This document shows, in pieces, positions 43,518 through 51,459 of a stretch of 56,430 bases of DNA. The stretch comes from CBCXVS01 sp965178525. Lineage in GTDB: Bacteria; Tectomicrobia; Entotheonellia; Entotheonellales; Entotheonellaceae. The DNA lies in contig CBCXVS010000008.1 of NCBI GenBank assembly GCA_965178525.1, positions 1 to 56,430 of the forward strand. Direction: 5' to 3'. The notes beneath the pieces are model-generated. The model worked only from the letters and a program-made list of their open reading frames with translations, had not been told where the DNA came from and ran no database searches. Position numbers and translations under genes: made by a program. How positions within the stretch are numbered: the first letter of the stretch is position 1; each line of letters starts with the position of its first letter.

Positions 43518-45155
43518 TCACAGTGGATGGATAAGTCCACGTATAGTCCCGTGGCGCAGTTCGCGATAGAGATGGGGACACTGGTCTTGCAACACATGCA
43601 TGTCGCGGGCCAACGCCTTCCAGTAGTCGCGATAGGCGGCATACAAGTGCGGAATATCGTCGACCAACTGCTGCCGCAAATCCTCCGGCTCCAAGGGCAC
43701 GACAAAGTCTTCCGCAAAGGCCAGATCCATATTGAGATACTCGTTCTCGTAGCGTTCCTGATGCTGCTCCTTCACGGCCGCATCGCCTCCATCCGGCTCA
43801 TAGGTAAAAAGTGGCCCGGCTTCCTTGCCCATGACGGCAATCTGCCCCGTCGTGAATCCATAATAGCGGCAGAAATGGGCGCGCACCGAGGTCGTGAGAC
43901 TATCCATGGCACAGTAGGCTCCCCCGAACGCCTTATCGATAACCACTGATACCCGGGGTACCATGACGTTGGGATACATCATGAGTAGGGCGGCGCCCTT
44001 GGAGAGAATCTGGCCCTCCGATTCCGCCTGCGTGGCGATAAAGCCCGGCACATCCACGAAGGTCACGACCGGGAGATGATAGGCATTGGCGAGCTTGAGG
44101 AAGCGTGTCACCTTCGAGGATGAAGCTGCAGTCATGGAGCCCCCTAGCACCAGGCGCTGATTGGCGATGATCGCCACCGCAATACCGGCGATGCGCGCAA
44201 AGCCGACAACAGCGGACGAGCCGAAGGCTTCGTGATATTCCAGCCAGGTATCATCATCGACCGCAGCGTCGATGAACGTCCGCACATCCCAACTGGCATT
44301 GCGTTTGAGGCGGGCATTGTGTCGTGCTTGGGTCACAATCGCCCGCAGATCGGTGGGGATGCCACGCTTATCCTGAAATGGCGTCTGCGGCGCAAAATCC
44401 CACATACTTAAGGGCAGGTAGGAAAAATACTGCCGCACCAGGCGTGCCGCCGCCGGGTAATCCGGCACGCGATAGTGCGCCTCCCCCGATTTTTCCGCAT
44501 GCAATTGCGCGCCACCCATTTCATCCGGGGTGACGATTTCACCCGTGGCGAACCGGATCACCGCCGGCCCGGTCACCGCCATCATACTGCCATCGATCAT
44601 GATCACCGTATCGGTCATCACCGGGGCATATGCGCCACCGCCGGCGTTGAGCCCTGACAGGATCGAGAGGGTCGGAATGCGCCCGGAGATCTCATTGATC
44701 TGGGTAAAGATCTGGCGAAAAACATCGAGCGACTCCACTCCGTCATTGATGTCCGCCCCCCCTGAATCCCAATCGATCAGCAACGGACACCGCTGCGCCT
44801 CGGCCTGTTGCATCTGGGCGATGAGTTTGTGGCCGGTAGAGATCGTGACGGATCCGGCGGCAATGGAGGAATCGAAGATAGCCGCCGTCACAGGCCGCCC
44901 ATGCATCTGGCCCTGTCCGGTTAGCAAGCGACGCTCGCCATGCCGTGCATCGAGGTCAGGGCTAGGCGCCATCGATTCCACAAAGGTTTCCGGGTCGAAG
45001 AGATGCGTCAGCTTCTCCTGTACGGTCAGTTTGCCGCGCGCATGCTGCCGCGCTGCCGCCTGGACATTCGGTTGCGTCAAGACCTCCCGCAAGTGCCTGA
45101 GGCTCGCGGCCAAACCATCTGATGTGTGTCGTGCCGGCACGCTCTGCTGCACCAT
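43518..45155 (-). CDS. acyl-CoA carboxylase carboxyltransferase chain
   Basis: The protein, about 545 residues, has both crotonase-like halves of a biotin-dependent carboxyltransferase: KLTVQEKLTHLFDPETFVE, SGGADINDGVESLDVFRQIF with ILSGLNAGGGAYAPVMTDTVIMI in the first half, and VVTFVDVPGFIATQAESEGQILSKGAALLMMYPNVMVPRVSVVIDKAFGGAYCAM in the second. It transfers carboxyl from biotin to an acyl-CoA. Starts at 45158 (GTG) and 45155 (ATG) sit close behind GGGGAG. The biotin carboxylase gene follows, so the two form a minimal carboxylase operon. In the context of acyl-CoA dehydrogenases, leucine or branched-chain breakdown is possible. Confidence 0.9.
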   Translation of the reverse strand: MVQQSVPARHTSDGLAASLRHLREVLTQPNVQAAARQHARGKLTVQEKLTHLFDPETFVESMAPSPDLDARHGERRLLTGQGQMHGRPVTAAIFDSSIAAGSVTISTGHKLIAQMQQAEAQRCPLLIDWDSGGADINDGVESLDVFRQIFTQINEISGRIPTLSILSGLNAGGGAYAPVMTDTVIMIDGSMMAVTGPAVIRFATGEIVTPDEMGGAQLHAEKSGEAHYRVPDYPAAARLVRQYFSYLPLSMWDFAPQTPFQDKRGIPTDLRAIVTQARHNARLKRNASWDVRTFIDAAVDDDTWLEYHEAFGSSAVVGFARIAGIAVAIIANQRLVLGGSMTAASSSKVTRFLKLANAYHLPVVTFVDVPGFIATQAESEGQILSKGAALLMMYPNVMVPRVSVVIDKAFGGAYCAMDSLTTSVRAHFCRYYGFTTGQIAVMGKEAGPLFTYEPDGGDAAVKEQHQERYENEYLNMDLAFAEDFVVPLEPEDLRQQLVDDIPHLYAAYRDYWKALARDMHVLQDQCPHLYRELRHGTIRGLIHPL

Positions 45156-45450
45156 CACTCCCCTGTGTCTTCACGTTCTCCTGGTGAGTTGGTCCGAGAA
45201 ACGGTTAAGAACTATAAACCACATTGTACCGCACGTCCACCGGTATCCTCTGCCTTGTGCCATGCGAGCCATCGTGGCATATTTGGGACAGGATCCGTTT
45301 GTCTTATTTCCGGAATGCAGGCATCGAGCAGGACGTCATCAGCGTCAACGATACCGAATTCGTCTTTGTGAAAATCGAGTCCGAATCCATGACGCTGTGC
45401 CGTTTGGCCTGCTTGCCGTACGGAGAAACATCGAGGAAGGTGTGGACGTG

Positions 45451-46020
45451 ATGAAAATCGGCCTCATTGCCGACACCCACATTCCGGAAGCCATGCCGGA
45501 GTTGCCGGGCCAAGTGCGGGAGATTTTTGCCGGCGCGGATCTCATTCTGCATGCTGGCGATATGCACTGCTTGGAAGTGCTGGATTGGCTGCAGCAGACC
45601 GCGCCGGTGTTGGCGGCACGCGGCAACGGTGATAACGGCTCGGGCGGGCGTCCCGTGGTGCCGGAAGACCCCAGGCTGCAGGAGACTCAGGTGCTGACCT
45701 GTGCCGGCTGGACGCTGGGGTTAGTGCACGACGTCTTGGATCCGGAAGAGATGCCCCAGTGGCCGATTGCGCGGACCATGCAGCACTACTTTGGGCAGCC
45801 TACCCACATCATTGTCTGTGGCCATACGCATGTGGAGGACATCCGACGCTACGATGACGTCTGAGTGATCAATCCCGGCAGCCCGACGTATCCCCGGAAT
45901 CTCGCGGCGCAGCCGGGAACCGTCGGGGTGTTGTGGCTGGAAGCGGGCGGGGAGGGCCAGATCACGATCTATGATCTGCAAACGCTGGCGCCGCTGCCCG
46001 GCCTTTCCGTGCGATTGTGA
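45451..46020 (+). pseudogene. YfcE/MJ0936-type metallophosphoesterase with in-frame TGA
   Basis: The frame begins MKIGLIADTHIPEAMPELPGQ with the metal motif ADTH, then ILHAGDMHCLEVLDWL, ARGNGDNG and HIIVCGHTHVEDIRRYDDV, the GNxD and GHTH motifs of the family. A TGA (45862-45864) then interrupts. The same frame continues as VINPGSPTYPRNLAAQPGTVGV, the expected C-terminal substrate loop, to a stop at 46018-46020. Relatives have Leu or Val here, not Cys, so selenocysteine is not an explanation. The protein is likely truncated by 52 residues that include a conserved Asn-Pro-Gly-Ser loop. It acts on cyclic or other phosphodiesters. An alternative GTG start is 9 bases upstream. Confidence 0.82.
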
Positions 46021-46099
46021 TAGGCTGTTAAGTGCCCGAACAGAATGAAATGCATAGGTTTCCTCTGGAAAAACGATGTAGCTCATTTTGTCCAGGAAC

Positions 46100-47305
46100 T
46101 TAGAGACGCTTCAAGAGTTTGGTCTTTTGCGCCTCAAAATCTTCCTCCGTAATGATGCCCTTATCTTTCAGGTCGCGTAGTTTTTCCAGAGTGGCAAAAA
46201 CGTCCTGCGGCTCATAGGTCGGCTGGGTTTCCGCCTTTGGCATGCCTTCTTGGGTCCCTGTGGGGGGCGTCTTGGCTTGTCCGGAGGTAGGATCGAACAT
46301 CGACTCGAATCCCTGCATCGCCTGATGGGTCCACGTGTCGACGTTGGCGAGCACGTCCGACATGATACCGGCTAAGGCGTCTTTCGAGGTGTCCAATTGC
46401 TCTTTGTAGCTTTCTGAGGCTTCCTTGAAATGGGCAAAGATGTCATCTTTGCTAGCTCTGCCCTCCTCGCGCTGGTCATAGTTTTGCGACAAAATCCGCG
46501 TGTACTGGCCGCTGTTCACCCAAGATTGCAATTCGGTGAGACGAATGACGGGAAAGGGGTGGCTGACGAACACCAGATTGAGCAGCTTGTGTACACTCAT
46601 AAGTAGATTGTCGGAGCCTTCGTACGCCGCAGCTTGAGCGAAAAACTCGTTGACATCCATCTGGGCTGCTTGCGGTCCGCCGGCCATTTTCATCAGCAAC
46701 GAATAGGAGACGGCCGGATCTTGCACCACCAGCAGGCCGGCCCGGTCGGCACTGAGTTCGCTCTTCCGGTTCCACTCCATCAGCGCGACAATAATGGCGA
46801 GTAAGGCTGCTCCACCAAGAGGGATCTGAAAGGCCACTACTGACATTTTTATCAGGAGCTGCAAGAGCGTCTTGTATAAGGCATGACCGCTTAGGCAGTG
46901 GCCGAGTTCATGGCCGATGACGCACAGGATTTCTTCCTCGGTCAGCGCCTCGAGCACAGATGAATTGAGGACGATAAACGGTCGTTCGACGCCAATGGCG
47001 CCCGCATTAAAGAATGGATTATGGGCGATATAGACTTCTGGCGCACAGGGCGCATCTAGGATCTGACAGGCTTCCTGCACGAGGGTATGCACGTGAGGAA
47101 ATTGGCGTTCGGAGACCCGTACTGCGGAGGCGAGGTAAATCAGGCGAAAGGAGGTTTCACTGCTGGCGCCGACGAATTTTTGCAGGAGGACATCCACGCC
47201 CGGAATGGCCTGCAGGGCAGCGAGAGCGGCTTTGTCCGCCGGATGTTCCCAGACGTGCGGACTGATCTTCGGGAAGTGATGTTTCTGTCGGATAGTCTCG
47301 CTCAT
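46100..47305 (-). CDS. membrane M48 metallopeptidase with SHOCT tail
   Basis: Start ATG 47305 follows AAAGGAG. The product is 401 residues. The catalytic HELGH lies in EEILCVIGHELGHCLSGHAL, with the third ligand in KSELSADRAGLLV. Two hydrophobic segments follow the HELGH (KTLLQLLIKMSVVAF and GGAALLAIIVALM), as in HtpX/M48 membrane proteases. The C-terminal 30 residues (LEKLRDLKDKGIITEEDFEAQKTKLLKRL) form a SHOCT motif. The gene just upstream ends in a near-identical SHOCT tail, so the pair probably interact or share targeting. The likely role is membrane-protein quality control. Confidence 0.85.
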   Translation of the reverse strand: MSETIRQKHHFPKISPHVWEHPADKAALAALQAIPGVDVLLQKFVGASSETSFRLIYLASAVRVSERQFPHVHTLVQEACQILDAPCAPEVYIAHNPFFNAGAIGVERPFIVLNSSVLEALTEEEILCVIGHELGHCLSGHALYKTLLQLLIKMSVVAFQIPLGGAALLAIIVALMEWNRKSELSADRAGLLVVQDPAVSYSLLMKMAGGPQAAQMDVNEFFAQAAAYEGSDNLLMSVHKLLNLVFVSHPFPVIRLTELQSWVNSGQYTRILSQNYDQREEGRASKDDIFAHFKEASESYKEQLDTSKDALAGIMSDVLANVDTWTHQAMQGFESMFDPTSGQAKTPPTGTQEGMPKAETQPTYEPQDVFATLEKLRDLKDKGIITEEDFEAQKTKLLKRL

Positions 47306-47334
47306 GATGAGCTCCTTTATTAAAGCTGTTCGCT

Positions 47335-47406
47335 CGCAACTATTAGCTCGCAGCTTTGGAAAAAAGTGTTCCAAGCTGATGGCTGAGAGCTGACGGCTGA
47401 GAGCTT
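47335..47406. repeat. hairpin-forming AGCT-type repeats
   Basis: Short repeats based on AGCTCGC and AGCTGA(T/C)GGCTGAG flank a hairpin whose arms are CAGCTTTGGAA (47351-47361) and TTCCAAGCTG (47370-47379). It lies between two co-oriented SHOCT-tail genes, and is another member of the heptamer-hairpin group. Confidence 0.6.
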
Positions 47407-47419
47407 CTTGTCAGGCTAT

Positions 47420-47980
47420 CTACAACCGATCCAGGAGCTTTTGCTTTTGCGTCTCAAATTCTTCGGCGCTCAGGGTCCCTTGGTCTTTGAGCTTGCGGAG
47501 TTTTTCCAGGGCCTCGAAAATATCGCGTGGAGCCTGGAGGTCATCTTTCAGATCGGCGACAAATTCCTTACCTTCCTCAAATGCCTCGTCGTAGAACTTT
47601 TTGGCTTCGAGTAAATTCACCGTGGTGAGCGTGCCATGCGTCGCCAACATTTGCATCGCGACTTTGCCTACAGCGTAAGTCGATGCTCCGGACAGGATAG
47701 ACATCGAGACTCCGCCGACGGCCGTGCCGATGACGGGGATGGCTTTGATGAGACTGGCCCCAAGGCGGGCAAAGGTGCTGCCGGTGAGGGCGGTGAGAAA
47801 GGTTTTGCTCTGGGAAACGGATGCCGTGGCATCGTACACGCGTGCCAATTTGTTGAGCATATCGATTTGGATCACGGTCACTGAGGCCATATCGACCAGA
47901 GGAACAGGCAGCAAGCCGGCACCGGCTGCCCACAACACGTGTTGTTTGATGATGCGTTTGGCTTCGGTTGGCTGATTCAT
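47420..47980 (-). CDS. DUF697-type membrane protein with SHOCT tail
   Basis: Start ATG 47980 follows GGAAGGGATGG. The 186-residue protein has the DUF697 pattern of small hydrophobic segments (HVLWAAGAGLLPVPLVDMASVTVIQIDMLNKLARVYD; LIKAIPVIGTAVGGVSMSILSGASTYAVG). It ends in a SHOCT motif (LEKLRKLKDQGTLSAEEFETQKQKLLDRL). DUF697 domains are best known from GTPase-associated membrane proteins. With the downstream M48 protease sharing the same tail, the two probably act together at the membrane. Confidence 0.75.
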   Translation of the reverse strand: MNQPTEAKRIIKQHVLWAAGAGLLPVPLVDMASVTVIQIDMLNKLARVYDATASVSQSKTFLTALTGSTFARLGASLIKAIPVIGTAVGGVSMSILSGASTYAVGKVAMQMLATHGTLTTVNLLEAKKFYDEAFEEGKEFVADLKDDLQAPRDIFEALEKLRKLKDQGTLSAEEFETQKQKLLDRL

Positions 47981-48155
47981 ACCATCCCTTCCGTGGGCAG
48001 AGTCTTGTTTCCACGTTTTTGGGCGTTTGCTGAAAAGCGTACACATTCTTGCACTGAGATGCCAATAGGGGAGAGATGGCAGAGTGCGTCAGTTTGTATG
48101 TGACTTCGGGATTCCCTCGTCCTGGATGGGGCGAGGGAGCCGTGCTGAGATGGCG

Positions 48156-48330
48156 CTATGCATCGGACTTTTGCAAAAAATGCCGAATCAAGAACGAGCC
48201 ATCGGCTGGAGAGAGATCGAACCGTACGCTCGCTTCCTCGATGACTTGCAGCGTCGGTTTGTCCTGTTCAGAAATCCAGCGAATGGCCCGGCGCAAATTT
48301 TCTCTCTCCGGCAGAATCGACCCTTCGCCC
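48156..48330 (-). pseudogene. small frameshifted gene of unknown function
   Basis: A good start (AAAGGAGACATCC then ATG 48330) reads MGEGSILPE. The next part, in another frame, reads ENLRRAIRWISEQDKPTLQVIEEASVRFDLSPADGSFLIRHFLQK to TAG 48156. I have seen short proteins with LPE-x-ENLRRAV-x-WISEQ ... EEA-x-RF-x-LSP-x-x-x-FL-x-RHF, so the two parts belong to one gene. A one-base change near 48302 breaks it. Function unknown. It lies between the FHA gene and the SHOCT pair. Confidence 0.6.
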
Positions 48331-48475
48331 ATGGATGTCTCCTTTGCCTCAGTGCGTCCGCCCTTCCCGTAGAAACATGGTTGGAATTAGCCGCTACTAT
48401 AGCAAGGAGAGCCAGAAAAAGAAACAGTTACGGCATCGGCAAGCTCCGTACGTCAAATCATTCTCGATCTGTTTT

Positions 48476-51434
48476 TCAGTCCGGTGTTGCTGTGAGACCA
48501 TGTGAGGCTGCGGTCTCGTGTATCCTGTTGTCGCGCAATCCGGGTAGAAACCCTCCTGGGGCAGCGGGTATGCCAGCGTGTCCGCGCAGAATAAAACTAC
48601 TGCCCATGCCTTGCCGTAATCGTATGGCACATCGATCTTGGAACAGCGCCTGCGTCCCCGCAAAATCATGCGATAGTGGGACCACGTTGCTGCTAAGATC
48701 CGTCAGCGTTTGCACGTCAACTGTGCCATCGATGCCGCGCTCCGAGGAGGCGCTGACACGACTATCCGTATCAGCCACATATCCGGCTGCGGTAATCCGG
48801 ATGTTCCCGCCCTGGCCGTCGAGCGCATCGGCGATAATGTTACTATTTTGTAACACAACCAGCTCTGAGTTGATGTTAATATTCCCGCCGTCCGTCTCGG
48901 CTCCTCCCTCCACAGAGGCGGTGATCGCACTGCCTTGCAGCCAAACCAGGGTCTGGGCTGTTATCCCGATGTCGCCCCTATCGGCTTGAGTGGCTTCTGT
49001 GGAAATTTCGGCGCTGCCAGTAAGCCGCACGCGATCGGCCGTCACCTCGATATCCCCGGCGTTGCCCGCCCCAGACGATGCGGACCGCAGCCGCCCACCG
49101 TCAGCCATGATCAAAGTTGGCGTGTGCAGGCAGATCGAGCCGCCCGCGCCTCCGCCTTCCGTGGTACTCAAGATACCGCTGTTTTCTCCGGTGATCGTGA
49201 TGCTCTCCGTTGCCGTGATGATGACGTCCCCTCCGGCGCCACTACTCCTTGCTGATGTGTCAGTCACGATCTGGCCCCCCCTGAAGCAGCAACCGCTGCA
49301 CGTGTACCTGGATCTGGCTACCTGGGCCGTCGCGCCGGGCTTGGCCCCGGAGCCGTCCCGCTTGGTCGAGGATCAGGATCGGCGTCGTAACGGTCATGTG
49401 GCCGCCCGGCTCATTCCCGCAGTTGCGGTTGCTGACAGAAAGTCCCGTGAAATCGACATTGTCAAATCGTCCTGTCCCTGTAATGCTCACAGACTCCGTG
49501 GCGGTAATCGTCAATGTCCCTGCCCGCCCCTGGCCTTGGGAACTGGCGGAGATCTGGGCTCGATCGGTAAGTATTAGCCGTGCCACCTGAATGTCCACGG
49601 TCCCGGCATTACCGCTCCGCGGACCTCGGGAGCGTGCATGGATCAAGCTCCGGCCCCGCATGGTCAAGGTGGGCGCTTCGATCATAACCCGTCCCGCATT
49701 CCCCGCGCCCCAGCTGGTACTCGACACGCCCTCATCCTGCGTGACGTCTGCGACATTATTCTCGGGTAACGTGCTGGCCACACCATCACCTGTAATGAGC
49801 ACACGATCTGTGGCTGTAATCTGCACGGTTCCCCCCGAACCCGTGCTACCATTGAGAGCTGCAGTGGAGATCTGAGCGCCCTGCATCAATTCCAGGGTTC
49901 CAACCGCGATGCGAATGGTTCCGGCATCTCCCGCTCCCTGGGTTGCACTCGCCACCCCACTGTCTGCTCCGGCGATTATGAGTGTATTTGCCGTGATCAT
50001 GATTTCTCCGGCCTGACCCGTGCTACGCCGATGGCGAGCGCTGGTGTCGATGTGGGCCCCGCCTGTCAGCTCAACCCGCTGAGCGCGCACTTCAATCGTC
50101 CCGGCATTGCCCCCCCGTCGATCGGTCCGTGCCCGGAGCCGTCCCTCATCTCGCATCTCTATCATCGGCGCTGTCAGCGTAATTCGGCCCGCATCTCCAG
50201 AGCCACTTGTGTCAACAGACACGCCTGTATTATTGCCAACAATCGTAACCCGATCAGTCGCGGTAATAGTCACGGTCCCGGCATTCCCGTCCCCCCTCCT
50301 CGCACTTGCGGAAATCTGTCCGCGATTGATGAGCGTCAGCTCACGCACGTCCATCACGATCGTTCCCGCATTTCCTGCCCCCCCACGATTGCGTGCTTGG
50401 ATGACCCCATTGTCCCGAATCTCGACCGTCGCAGCCGTAACGCGGATGTTGCCGGCGTTTCCCCCGCCTTCGCGCGTCGTCGTCGACAAGCCGCTTTCCG
50501 GTCCAACGATCGTCAGACGGTCCGTGACCGCTACATCCACCGTCCCTCCTGGCGCTGCGCCACGGGTCTCAGCACTGACGAGGGCATGGTCGATCATCAA
50601 GCGGCCGCCCCGAATCCTAACGGTGCCACCGCCATCGCCACTGGTATCGATCTTAGCGCCGTCCGAGAGCAGGATTTCCCCCAAACGTTTGAAAAAATTG
50701 ACATCGCGCCTGGCGGACGCCGCCGTGCTGATGAGGCGCACGTCTCCGGCGGAGGCCACACTCGTTAGCTGGATATGTCCACGCGGCGCCTTGAGGTCAC
50801 CTCCCGTCATAATGAGGTCACCGCCAACAACGGAGAGGCGCTCGCCCTGTGGGACATGGAGTTGACTGCCTTGGATAGCGATGCCGGCTGGATTGGCGCG
50901 CAGAAATCCAAAGGCGACCGGATTGGCCACACTGAGCCCACTGTCCGTTGGCGTGCCGGTGAGCAACGTCTTTCCATCCGCAAAGCGCAGCACATCGGCG
51001 GTGCTGACGTGAAATGAGCCCGTGATCTTTAACCTGGCGTTGGCCCCGAACAGCAGGCCGTTTGAATTCAGTAAAAACACATTGGCGCCAGTAATGTCAG
51101 ATTGCAACGTGCCATCAATAAACGACGGGGTGCCCCCCGTTACCCGGCTGATGATGTTGCTAAGAGTCGCGGGGCCAGTGAACGTGGCGTTTTCTCCCGT
51201 CCAGACGTTGAACTCGTGAAAGCTGTGCAGCAGATTACCGCCTTGTATCCGTCCTAATTCGTGACCGATGGCATAGTTCGGTCCATTGAGCGTGGTCCGA
51301 GGCCCGAAGCTGTCATCCGTGCTGATCTGCGCCTGGCACACCACGAGGAATCCACAGAGTAGCAGACTTGCGCTCAAGAGAAGAGAAAATCCGGAAAAAG
51401 TACCCTGGGGAGACCGACAAGACACCGCCATCAT
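48476..51434 (-). pseudogene. filamentous-haemagglutinin-type exoprotein (TpsA), frameshifted at a G7 tract
   Basis: Start ATG 51434 follows AAAGGATACCC. A signal peptide (about residues 10-35) precedes the TPS domain: NYAIGHELGRIQGGNLLHSFHEFNVWTGENATFTGP and LLNSNGLLFGANARLKITGSFHVSTADVLRF. Many beta-helix repeats follow (GNAGTVTITATDRVTI, GDAGRITLTAPMIEM). The frame is lost in seven G (49275-49281 on the plus strand); with six it runs on as LLLQGGQIVTDTSARSSGAGGDV to 48476, ending with FQDRCAIRLRQGMGSSFILRGHAG, the usual C-terminal block. Two-partner secretion needs an outer-membrane TpsB, which is absent here. The upstream beta-helix gene ends 25 bp away, so they are co-transcribed. Confidence 0.82.
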
Positions 51435-51459
51435 GATGGGTATCCTTTTGTTTCGGTAC

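Noticed and set aside
45862..45864. TGA in the phosphoesterase gene as a second selenocysteine codon.
   Set aside because: Homologues have Leu or Val at this place, not Cys, so selenocysteine makes no chemical sense; nonsense mutation or error is simpler.
48084..48989. Long plus-strand open frame opposite the end of the FHA gene.
   Set aside because: It is antisense to a clear repetitive exoprotein and has no family-like motifs; long antisense frames are common opposite GC-rich repeats.
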